Position numbers and translations under genes: made by a program. Below, in pieces: positions 1 to 7,065 of a DNA stretch of 26,369 bases; position 1 is the first letter of the stretch, and every line of letters begins with the position of its first letter. A model generated the notes under the pieces. The model worked only from the letters and a program-made list of their open reading frames with translations. It did no database searches and was not told where the DNA came from. This DNA comes from Burkholderiales bacterium (GTDB taxonomy: Bacteria > Pseudomonadota > Gammaproteobacteria > Burkholderiales > SG8-39), in assembly GCA_919902965.1 (NCBI GenBank), contig CAKKSJ010000332.1, positions 1 to 26,369 on the forward strand, given 5' to 3'.

Positions 1-546
1 GAGCTGTTTGCGCGGCAGGTGCGTAACCGTGTCTTTGAAACCCATGACCTTCTTATCCGAGCCGGGGAACCGGTGACGGATTTCTTTTTTCTTGTGAGCG
101 GATTTGTCCGCTTTTTCTATCTGACCGGGGACGGCAAAGAGTTTAACAAGGCATTTGCGCAGGAAAATCAGTTTGTCGGTTCTTTTGGTGCCGAAGTCTT
201 AAAACAACCGTGCCGGTTTTCCGTTCAGGCGCTGGAACGCACAGAGGCGATGGTGATTCCCGTCCAGGTGATCAGAGACGGCTATGATCGTCATCACTCG
301 TGGGAACGGGTGGGACGGATGATGGCTGAACGGGTTGCGGTCAGCAAAGAAATCCGTGAAGGCGAATTCCTATTGGATTCGGCCGAGACCCGCTATCGCC
401 GATTCCTGGCAAATTATCCTAGTCTGGCAGATCGGATCAGTCAATATCATGTCGCCTCTTACCTCGGCATTACCGATGTGGCGCTTTCCCGTATCCGGAA
501 AAAGATTGGGCTGACTGCAGCTTCTGCAAAACTCATCCGAGATTAA
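1..546 (+). CDS. Crp/Fnr-family transcriptional regulator, 5' end cut by the window edge
   Basis: The reading frame is open from base 1, so the true start probably lies outside the window; the first in-frame start codon is a GTG at 19. The visible part has the end of a cyclic-nucleotide-type beta-barrel (GEPVTDFFFLVSGFVRFFYL, then a core ending near residue 85), a dimerisation helix, and a C-terminal helix-turn-helix (YHVASYLGITDVALSRIRKK). Members of this family bind DNA as dimers and respond to small molecules, redox state or gases. No cysteine cluster for an Fe-S site is visible, so it is not a classical FNR, and the ligand cannot be told. It sits 82 bases upstream of a short-chain dehydrogenase on the same strand and may control it; that link is inference. 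Confidence 0.85.
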   Translation, partial: ELFARQVRNRVFETHDLLIRAGEPVTDFFFLVSGFVRFFYLTGDGKEFNKAFAQENQFVGSFGAEVLKQPCRFSVQALERTEAMVIPVQVIRDGYDRHHSWERVGRMMAERVAVSKEIREGEFLLDSAETRYRRFLANYPSLADRISQYHVASYLGITDVALSRIRKKIGLTAASAKLIRD

Positions 547-628
547 CCGAGGTTAATGTCTTTTTTTCTGCGCCATGAAAATATGTGCAGAAGACAAATT
601 CTATTTCCGCAGAGGCGAGAGGTGAATT

Positions 629-1387
629 GTGAAAAAGGCATTGATTACCGGGGCAAGCAGCGGCATTGGACTGGTTTTTGCCAGACAACTGGCGGAGCAG
701 GGCTATTCTGTGACCTGTGTGGCGAGAAGCACGGATAAACTGCAGGCGTTGATCACGGAGCTTGGCGAAAGCCACCGGTACATCCGGGCGGATCTGACTC
801 ATACGCATGATCTGGAGCTGGTCTGCCGGGATATCCGGGACACGAAATATTCATTGCTGGTCAACAATGCCGGCTACGGAATTTATGATCGCTTTGCAAA
901 TATTCCCCAGGACAAACTTCACCACCTGATCCGCTTGAACGTAACCGCACTGGTGGAGCTTTCTCACGTCTTTCTACAAACGGCCTCAGCCGGCGACGCC
1001 CTGCTCAACGTCTCATCCGCCTTGTCTCTGCTGCCCTATCCGGGAGGTGCGGTGTACAGCGCCACCAAGGCCTTTGTCACGAACTTCACGGAAGCGCTCT
1101 GGTATGAATACAAGAAGAAGGACATATACGTCATGGCTCTTCTGCCGGGGGTGACTGAAACACGTTTTCATGACGTGGCTATGGGCGCTAGGCCTCATCG
1201 GGAGCCCGGCGGCCCGCGTTACTCGCCGGAGATAGTGGTGCGCGAGGCATTGTCTGCCCTGCAGGCGCGAAAGAATCCCACCCAGGTCAGCGGCCCGAAA
1301 TACCGGCTGCTCACCGGGTTGGCTACCAGGCTGCTGAGCAGAGCCTGCATGGTGACCATGATGGGGAAGGGTAGTGCGGGCTTATGA
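629..1387 (+). CDS. Short-chain dehydrogenase/reductase (SDR)
   Basis: 252 residues, a normal length for a classical SDR. The nucleotide-binding motif TGASSGIG is at residues 8-15, the structural motif NNAG at 79-82, a likely catalytic Ser near 130 and the YxxxK pair at Tyr143/Lys147 (YSATK). These show an NAD(P)-dependent oxidoreductase of the classical SDR type; the substrate cannot be read from the sequence. The GTG start at 629 is supported by an AGAGG-like ribosome binding site just upstream and by the fit of MKKALITGASSGIG to the family's usual N-terminus. No membrane segment is evident, so it is probably cytoplasmic. It follows the Crp/Fnr-type regulator on the same strand. Confidence 0.9.
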   Translation: MKKALITGASSGIGLVFARQLAEQGYSVTCVARSTDKLQALITELGESHRYIRADLTHTHDLELVCRDIRDTKYSLLVNNAGYGIYDRFANIPQDKLHHLIRLNVTALVELSHVFLQTASAGDALLNVSSALSLLPYPGGAVYSATKAFVTNFTEALWYEYKKKDIYVMALLPGVTETRFHDVAMGARPHREPGGPRYSPEIVVREALSALQARKNPTQVSGPKYRLLTGLATRLLSRACMVTMMGKGSAGL

Positions 1388-1617
1388 CCGAGAAGCAAAC
1401 CTCCTTCCAGGGCCGGGAGCGGCGGTTGGTCATACGCGCCGAAAGCGGCCCTTGGAAGAAAGCGGGATTTCGCGACTGGCCGCTTGCGGGCTCAGGCACG
1501 AATTCACACCAACGGTTGTCAATAGTCCGGATCGGCCGGTGTGGTGACAAGATGTTAGCCACGTGAACAGATCATATTCTCACCAAAAACCATGAATGTT
1601 TTTGGAAGGTTCTTTGT

Positions 1618-2172
1618 ATGAGCAACCATATTTGCCCGTGGTGGCTGGCGTACACATTTGACAATCCCATTCGGCATCTTTTTCACAATCCCGAGAAATT
1701 GCTTGGCTCATATGTGGCCAATGGTATGACGGTCTTGGATGTTGGCTGTGGGATGGGATTTTTTTCCATTGGTCTTGCCAAGCTCGTCGGCGATAAGGGT
1801 TGTGTCATTGCCGCTGATGTCCAGCCGGAAATGCTAAACATATTGGAGAAGCGCGCTGGAAAAGCAGCTTGCTCAGAGAGAATCCGTATTCATAAGAGTG
1901 AACCCAATAAACTTGGAATTGAGACTGCTGTTGATTTCATACTTGCCTTTTGGATGGTGCATGAAGTTCCTGATACCAACATATTCTTTTGCCAGATTCG
2001 CTCATGTCTCAAGCCGAAGGGAAGGATTCTTGTCGCCGAACCCAGGTTCCATGTTTCATCAAAGCGCTTCCGGGAAATCCTGGTTTCCGCCAAAGAGTCG
2101 GGTCTGAATTCTTGCGAGACTCCAAACGTAAGGTTCAGCCGGTCTGCAGTGCTGAGGAATGATTCATTTTAA
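1618..2172 (+). CDS. Class I SAM-dependent methyltransferase
   Basis: 184 residues with a Rossmann-type methyltransferase core. Motif I is VLDVGCGMGFFSIGLA (about residues 39-54), followed by an acidic residue at the end of strand 2 (IAADVQPEML) and a strand 4 segment (DFILAFWMVHEV). The N-terminus (CPWWLAYTFDNPIRHLFHNP) resembles small Methyltransf_11/25-type proteins. The substrate is unknown. The ATG is preceded by GGAAGG about ten bases upstream. The gene and its downstream neighbour have markedly lower GC (27/60 in the line I counted) than the respiratory genes, which suggests a different origin. The SAM-binding fold is clear; the biological role is not. Confidence 0.85.
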   Translation: MSNHICPWWLAYTFDNPIRHLFHNPEKLLGSYVANGMTVLDVGCGMGFFSIGLAKLVGDKGCVIAADVQPEMLNILEKRAGKAACSERIRIHKSEPNKLGIETAVDFILAFWMVHEVPDTNIFFCQIRSCLKPKGRILVAEPRFHVSSKRFREILVSAKESGLNSCETPNVRFSRSAVLRNDSF

Positions 2173-2195
2173 GGTTTTCAGAGAGGTTTTCTGAA

Positions 2196-2543
2196 TTGAG
2201 CATGATTACCAGGTTGGCCAAAGGTATCGCGAATACGAAGTTTGCAAGCAGGGCAATCATTGATGGAGCAGACCTGAGTGCGTTTAAAGAGAAGCCAACA
2301 GCGCAAAATTACGCGGGAATTCTCCTAATATGCTGTAGTTACATCATCGGTTTGCCGGTAGTAAGTTTGATCGGAGCGTTGTCGATTTATTGGCACGAAC
2401 CCTTGCTCATTGTCATAGGTGGTCCCCTCTTGCTGGCAATAGCGCATTTGGTCTTTTTGGCTGGAATGTATTTGGGCGGAGGCAAATACATGGTGGCATT
2501 TTTCAGATGGGCAACAAGAGTTGCGCTTGAAAAATGGATATGA
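2196..2543 (+). CDS. Small integral membrane protein of unknown function
   Basis: 115 residues with two clear hydrophobic spans (roughly residues 40-63 and 69-95) flanked by charged ends. I do not recognise a family. The start could be TTG at 2196, nine bases after a GAGAGG ribosome binding site, or ATG at 2202; both are in frame and differ by two residues. It lies 23 bases after the methyltransferase and shares its low GC, so the two are probably co-transcribed and may have arrived together. It ends 51 bases from the stop of the convergent YgbA-like gene. Confidence 0.6.
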   Translation: MSMITRLAKGIANTKFASRAIIDGADLSAFKEKPTAQNYAGILLICCSYIIGLPVVSLIGALSIYWHEPLLIVIGGPLLLAIAHLVFLAGMYLGGGKYMVAFFRWATRVALEKWI

Positions 2544-2594
2544 AAGAAGCGGCGTTCGGACCTGGAATCTGCGGACTAGCAAACCGTTGCCGCG

Positions 2595-3014
2595 CTACTC
2601 TTTGGCGGCGTGCTGTGTAGGTCCGGATTTCTCGATGCGTTTCGGCGGCGTGGCCGGGAGCAGGGGTGCCGGCCGGCGCCCATCGATCATATGGAGAATG
2701 CTGAGTATCGGATGGCGCAGCGGCATGCGCGGTCCGGCCCATTTCATCACCACTCTGACTTGTTCGCGCATCTGCGCGCTGTAGCAATGTACGGTGCAGT
2801 TGGTGCAGGTCGGCTTGGCGTCGCCGAACACGCAGCGCTCCAGCCGGCGCGTGGCGTAGTCGAACAGTTCGGCGCAATCGGCGCAGAGCGGGTCGCGGCG
2901 GGAATGATCGTGGCCGCGGCAGTACATGCGCACCATCGCTTCGATGATGCTCAGCTCACGAGCGCGGCGCACGAAGCGTCCGTCGGTGGTGAATTCGACT
3001 GTTTGTTTTGGCAT
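2595..3014 (-). CDS. YgbA-like 'nitrous oxide-stimulated promoter' family protein
   Basis: 139 residues starting MPKQTVEFTTDGRFVRRARE. It is Cys-rich, with Cys at about 32, 44, 47, 61, 70, 73 and 77, in the arrangement of the YgbA_NO family (CADC, CTNC, HCY), followed by the conserved region MKWAGPRMPLRHPILSILHM. The family is known from E. coli ygbA, whose expression responds to nitric oxide through NsrR; its biochemical role is not established, and metal or Fe-S binding by the cysteines is only a guess. I chose the ATG at 3014 because homology begins there, although the frame stays open to 3110 and the ribosome binding site is poor. It is divergent from the DNR-like regulator, which fits a nitrosative stress locus. 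Confidence 0.8.
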   Translation of the reverse strand: MPKQTVEFTTDGRFVRRARELSIIEAMVRMYCRGHDHSRRDPLCADCAELFDYATRRLERCVFGDAKPTCTNCTVHCYSAQMREQVRVVMKWAGPRMPLRHPILSILHMIDGRRPAPLLPATPPKRIEKSGPTQHAAKE

Positions 3015-3115
3015 GTCCAAGTTACCAATGTTCCGCGCCCGGGGCGCATGGCACGGCCGAGTTAGTCCGATTGCGACAACCCGGGCATGCGCGCAGCCGC
3101 GTGAACGCAAAGCGT

Positions 3116-3121
3116 ATTATA
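3116..3121 (-). promoter_or_regulatory. Possible -10 element upstream of the YgbA-like gene
   Basis: On the minus strand the sequence reads cgaTATAATacg, an exact -10 consensus in otherwise GC-rich DNA, about 95 bases before the ATG at 3014. I see no good -35 hexamer at the right distance, so an activator may be needed or the match may be chance. Confidence 0.3.
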
Positions 3122-3283
3122 TCGGACAGGCCTGCCAATATGGCGGTCGTCCGCAGCAGGCATGCCACGGCGGGCTGATGCGTGGCCGCCCTGGGCCGGC
3201 ATTGCCATGGGCCGCAAATACCGGGAGAATCGGCATGCGTCTGGAAATCGCGCCAGTTACAACATCCCGCAAAGGGCAGCGGC

Positions 3284-3976
3284 TTGCTCAACGTTCCAAT
3301 TAAAGTACAGACCTTCCTTGCCAATGTGCCGCTGTTCCGCGAACTGGGAAGCGAGGAGTTGGATCGCATAGCTTTGAACACGCAGCAGGTACACGCGGAA
3401 AAAGGAGATATCCTGTTTCGCCGCGGTGACCCCGCACTGGGCTTTTACATCGTGGTTTACGGACAGGTAAAACTCGCCTTCAGTTCGCCGCGCGGGGATG
3501 AGAAAGTGGTGGACCTGAACGGGCCGGGGCAGAGCTTTGGCGAAGCGGTCATGTTCATGGAGCGCCCGCATGTGGTGACCGCACAAACGCTGTCGGACTC
3601 GATGCTGTTGTACGTCGGCAGGGAAGTGGTGTTCGAGGAACTGGAGCGCGACCCGAAATTCGTACGCCGCATGATCGCCGGCCTGTCGAGCCGCCTGCAT
3701 CGCCTGATGAGCGATCTGGAGAGCGATTCGCTGCACTCCGGCACGCAGCGTGTAATCGGCTATCTCCTGTGCGGCAGCGAAGAGAGTTCCTCGACCGGCA
3801 GTGGTCTCGAAGTGACACTGACGGCGACCAAAGGCGTGATTGCTTCGCGCCTTAGCGTGACGCAAGAGCATTTTTCGCGCATTTTGCACGACCTTTCCGC
3901 GCGCGGTCTGATCGAAGTGCACGGGCGCTCGATCTACATCCCCGATGTCGCCAAACTGCGCGCCTGCTCGAATTAG
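3284..3976 (+). CDS. DNR/NnrR-type Crp/Fnr-family regulator
   Basis: With the TTG start at 3284 the protein has 230 residues, the usual size of the family. That start lies seven bases after AAAGGG and drops a low-quality extension back to 3182. It has an N-terminal cNMP-type sensor barrel (about residues 10-125, including FGEAVMFMERPHVVTAQ), a long dimer helix and a winged helix at the C-terminus (KGVIASRLSVTQEHFSRILH). There is no N-terminal cysteine cluster, which argues against the Fe-S regulator FNR and for the DNR/NnrR type, several of which sense NO through heme. Its gene is convergent with the putative NO reductase operon and their stop codons overlap. A matching box lies in front of that operon, making it the obvious candidate target. 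The link is inference. Confidence 0.85.
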   Translation: MLNVPIKVQTFLANVPLFRELGSEELDRIALNTQQVHAEKGDILFRRGDPALGFYIVVYGQVKLAFSSPRGDEKVVDLNGPGQSFGEAVMFMERPHVVTAQTLSDSMLLYVGREVVFEELERDPKFVRRMIAGLSSRLHRLMSDLESDSLHSGTQRVIGYLLCGSEESSSTGSGLEVTLTATKGVIASRLSVTQEHFSRILHDLSARGLIEVHGRSIYIPDVAKLRACSN

Positions 3977-4194
3977 TCCGCAGGCAGTTCCCAGATCAGT
4001 ATCTCGAAACGCCCGTCGTCGAAGCTCTCCGCCTTGTAGGCATAGCGATTGCGCTCGAGGAAACGGTACAGCGGACGCGGTTCCTGGTGGATGATGAGTT
4101 TCAACTGCTCACCCAGGACCAGTTCGGTCAAGGCTTCCACCACGCGTTCGAACGGCTCGGGGTGCTGCAATCCGCGGGCATCGACGATTTTCAT
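3973..4194 (-). CDS. DUF2249 domain protein (TusA/SirA-like fold)
   Basis: 73 residues starting MKIVDARGLQHPEPFERVVE, the N-terminal signature of DUF2249, with the later family features IHQEPRPLYRFLERNRYAY and a terminal strand (RFEILIWEL). The function of DUF2249 proteins is unknown; they often accompany NO/N2O reduction genes and hemerythrins. The ATG has a strong GGAGGAAAC site and overlaps the stop of the CtaA-like gene (ATGA), so the two are translationally coupled. It is the last gene of the eleven-gene minus-strand cluster. Its stop codon overlaps the stop of the convergent DNR-like gene by four bases, leaving no room for a terminator between them. The larger same-frame extension to 4653 lies inside the CtaA-like gene and is not real. 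Confidence 0.85.
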   Translation of the reverse strand: MKIVDARGLQHPEPFERVVEALTELVLGEQLKLIIHQEPRPLYRFLERNRYAYKAESFDDGRFEILIWELPAD

Positions 4195-5114
4195 GTTTCC
4201 TCCTGATTTTTGGAATTCCGCCAGCTCAGTCCGATGGTCGCGCCCAGCAGGAGCGCAGCGCCCAGATTGTGCAGAAGTGCCAGGGGCAGCGGAAAATTCG
4301 CCACTACCATGCCCGCGCCCAGCAGCATTTGCAGCCCCAGCATGCCGAGCAGCATCCAGCCACCGGCGGCGGAGTGAGCGCCGCGCCGAATCGCTTTGAC
4401 GCCCAACAGGCACAGAATTCCCGCGACCAGCGCAGCGCCGTAGCGATGCGACATGATCAGCGCCTCGCGCGCAGCGGAACCCATATCGGATGCGGACAGG
4501 GCAAGGAATGGATTGAACAGGCGCCAGTCGACCGCATCGGGCCACCAACCGCCGGCGCATGCGGGCAGCGTGATGCAGGAGAGCGCGGCGTGGCGCGCGC
4601 CTATCATCCCGCCGAGTGCGATCTGCAGTGCCAGCGCAGCCAGGGCGAGCCATTGCAGCTTGCGGCCGCCGCCGCGGTCACGCTGGTGCAGCCACCAGAG
4701 CAGTGCGAGCAGGCTCATGCCGCCGAGCAAATTGCCCAGGGTCACCGCCGGGAGCTTCGAGGGCGTAAACAGCCCGAGCCAGGCGAGAAATCCGGCCAGT
4801 ATCACGGTCGTGACTGCGGCCAGACGTGCGGCCGTGCCTTGCAGCTTGTCCCAGCCCAGAAACACGATCAGCAGTAACAGAATGCCCGTCGAACTTGCAG
4901 CAAGGCGGTGCATGGCGCGCGCCCAGAACAGCGCCGACCGTTCCGGTATCAGCTGTCCGGCCGAGTAGGCTGAGACACTGCGGCCGTAGCAGGCTGGCCA
5001 GTCGGCGCAGCCGAATCCGGCCTGCGACAGACGGATATAGGCACTGGTCGTGGTGATCACGAGCACCAGCAGCAGCGCCGCCAGCACCAGCCAGCGTAGT
5101 GGCCCGGGTTTCAT
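4191..5114 (-). CDS. CtaA/COX15-like membrane protein lacking key heme A synthase residues
   Basis: 307 residues, about eight membrane helices, with the two-fold repeat of the CtaA/COX15 family. Both disulfide-type loops are present (CADWPAC at 36-42; CITLPAC at 180-186). Three of the four heme-ligand histidines are visible: His69 (AMHRLAAS), His223 (MSHRYGA) and His282 (LLHNLGA). The fourth, usually in a TAHLLGG-like segment, is Asn128 here (TLGNLLGG), and the Glu three residues before the first His is replaced by Arg66. In the Bacillus enzyme that Glu and the histidine pair belong to the half that converts heme O to heme A. The protein may thus keep only the C-terminal heme site and act as a heme-binding assembly factor. 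It lies 67 bases after the flavin-containing chimera. Confidence 0.82.
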   Translation of the reverse strand: MKPGPLRWLVLAALLLVLVITTTSAYIRLSQAGFGCADWPACYGRSVSAYSAGQLIPERSALFWARAMHRLAASSTGILLLLIVFLGWDKLQGTAARLAAVTTVILAGFLAWLGLFTPSKLPAVTLGNLLGGMSLLALLWWLHQRDRGGGRKLQWLALAALALQIALGGMIGARHAALSCITLPACAGGWWPDAVDWRLFNPFLALSASDMGSAAREALIMSHRYGAALVAGILCLLGVKAIRRGAHSAAGGWMLLGMLGLQMLLGAGMVVANFPLPLALLHNLGAALLLGATIGLSWRNSKNQEET

Positions 5115-5181
5115 ACGGTCGGAAATCCCCTGGAGCGCTTAGTCATGGCATGCCGAGTGTAATAGTCGCCAGTCGCATCGA

Positions 5182-7065
5182 TCAGCTGCTCGATGGCAGG
5201 AAAGCGTCGGAGAAGCAATACTCTTCGGACAAGCCCTGCTCGAGAAAGGCGGGGAATGCGCTGTCTACCATTTTCGCCGAGCCGCAGACGTAGATTTCAT
5301 GGCCTTTCAGATCCGGAAAATCACTCAGAATGGCCTCGTGCACGAGGCCGCTGCGGCCCTGCCATTGATCTCCCGCTGCTGGCTCCGACAGCACCGGCAC
5401 GAACCTGAAGTTGTCGTGCTCCTGCTGCCAGCGCCGGGCGAGTTCCATCATGTAAAAATCACCGGGTCGTCGCACTCCCCAATACAGCAGCATAGTCCGG
5501 CGCAGGCCGCGATGAAACGCGTCTTCGACGATGCTCTTGATCGGCGCGAAGCCGGTGGCGCCGGCGACGAAAATGATCGGCCGTTCGCTATCGCGCAGGT
5601 AGAAGGAGCCCAGCGGTCCTTCGAAACGCAGATCGTCGCCGACTTTCATGTGATTGAAGACATGAGTCGTGAAGCGGCCGCCGGCGATCAGGCGTACATG
5701 CAACTCGATGAAATCGGCTTGCTGCGGCGGATTGGCGAACGAGAACGCACGCCGTTGTCCGTCCGCGAGCAGGATATTGATGTACTGGCCGGCGACGAAG
5801 TGCAGGCGCTCGCCCGCGGGCAGGGAAAGCATGAGTCGCATGACCTCGTCGGACAGGCGCTCCATGCTGTGCACGCGTCCGATAAAAGTCTGCACAGTCG
5901 CGTCGCCGGCCTCGTATTCGATCTCCAGGTCGGACCGGGCGATGGCACAGCACATGAGTGCCGTACCCTGTGCTTTCTCGACCTCGCTCAGCGCGCTCGC
6001 CTGATAGTCGCCATAGTCGACGCTGCCGTGGAGCAGGGTGCATTTGCATTTGCCGCAGGCGCCGTTGCGGCATTCGAACGGCAGGCCTATGCCGGCGCGC
6101 AGGCCTGCTTCTAGAACGGTCTCGCCCGCGCGCAAGGTGACTGTGCGCTTGTCGGGGTGCACGCGCATATGAAACTCGTGCTTTGCGCCGCGGCGGAATT
6201 TCGGCGGCAGCCAGGGCAGGACGGCGAACAATGCAGTCGCTGCAAACAGCAGCAACCAGACCCGGCCCAGCGGCCAACTATACAGCAGCGGATAGACCAT
6301 CAAATAGAACCAGTCGAAGGCAAGCTCGCTGGGCGTCGTGCCGAAATCCGCTGCGCCGCCCTGGCTCAGCGCGGGTTCGACCAGCGACAGGGCCAGCAAG
6401 GTAAGCAACAGACTGAGCATGATGGGCCGTGGCGGATTGGTGCTCGCCTTGGGCACGCGCTGCACATGGATCCACATCAACAGCAGCACCCCCAGAGGCA
6501 GGCCGATGTGAATGAAGGAAAGCAGCGAGAAGAAGCGGTCGTTGACGCTGGACTGATAGATGAAATTGCGGATCAGTGCGCCATTGAATATCGGCAGCCA
6601 GTCCAGCCATTCGAAACTGGCGACGACCACGAACTGCGCCAGCTTGTCCCAGGGAAGCATATAGCCGTTGATTCCGGATATGTAGACCAGCCAGATGAGT
6701 AGTACGCCGGTCAGCCAGGAGAACCAGCGAAAGCCGCGAAAGCGGTCGAAGGCGTAGTGGCGCAGCATGTGCAGCAGCATGGTCAGCACCATGGCGTCGG
6801 AGGCGTAGCGATGGACGCTGCGCAGTATGCCGCCGGCATACCATTGGCCCTCAGTCAGCGCCTGCACCGACGCATAGGCGTCGGCTACGCCGGTCTTGAA
6901 GAAAATGTAAAGGTAAAGCCCGCTGATGGCGACGATCCAGAACAGGAAGAAGCTGATGGCACCGAGGTGATACAGCGGATTGAACTGGTCGCCGAAGGCG
7001 GCATTGAACAGCGCCTCGACGCGCATGAACAGCCAGCGCAGGCTGCGCTGCAGGCGTTTGATCAT
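5182..7065 (-). CDS. Cytochrome b - 2Fe-2S ferredoxin - FAD/NAD(P) reductase fusion
   Basis: 627 residues, three modules. Residues 1-290 are a bc1/b6-type cytochrome b with both bis-histidine heme sites at the classical 14-residue spacing (His85/His99; His186/His200), LPWDKLAQF after helix C, and an extra segment FDWFYLMVYP resembling the PEWY region of the Qo site. Residues 298-390 are a plant-type 2Fe-2S ferredoxin (Cys332, Cys337, Cys340 and Cys372 or 373). Residues 392-620 are a ferredoxin-NADP reductase-like unit with the flavin motif RRAFSFANPP, the nucleotide motif GATGFAPIKS and CGSAKM. The order suggests NAD(P)H to FAD to 2Fe-2S to b hemes to quinone or a partner. Its ATG overlaps the stop of the HCO-like gene (ATGA). 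I know no characterised enzyme with this architecture. Confidence 0.88.
   Translation of the reverse strand: MIKRLQRSLRWLFMRVEALFNAAFGDQFNPLYHLGAISFFLFWIVAISGLYLYIFFKTGVADAYASVQALTEGQWYAGGILRSVHRYASDAMVLTMLLHMLRHYAFDRFRGFRWFSWLTGVLLIWLVYISGINGYMLPWDKLAQFVVVASFEWLDWLPIFNGALIRNFIYQSSVNDRFFSLLSFIHIGLPLGVLLLMWIHVQRVPKASTNPPRPIMLSLLLTLLALSLVEPALSQGGAADFGTTPSELAFDWFYLMVYPLLYSWPLGRVWLLLFAATALFAVLPWLPPKFRRGAKHEFHMRVHPDKRTVTLRAGETVLEAGLRAGIGLPFECRNGACGKCKCTLLHGSVDYGDYQASALSEVEKAQGTALMCCAIARSDLEIEYEAGDATVQTFIGRVHSMERLSDEVMRLMLSLPAGERLHFVAGQYINILLADGQRRAFSFANPPQQADFIELHVRLIAGGRFTTHVFNHMKVGDDLRFEGPLGSFYLRDSERPIIFVAGATGFAPIKSIVEDAFHRGLRRTMLLYWGVRRPGDFYMMELARRWQQEHDNFRFVPVLSEPAAGDQWQGRSGLVHEAILSDFPDLKGHEIYVCGSAKMVDSAFPAFLEQGLSEEYCFSDAFLPSSS

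Noticed and set aside
3284..3976. Classical FNR with an oxygen-sensing 4Fe-4S cluster
   Set aside because: No N-terminal cysteine cluster; the only cysteines lie late in the protein, so the DNR/NnrR type fits better.
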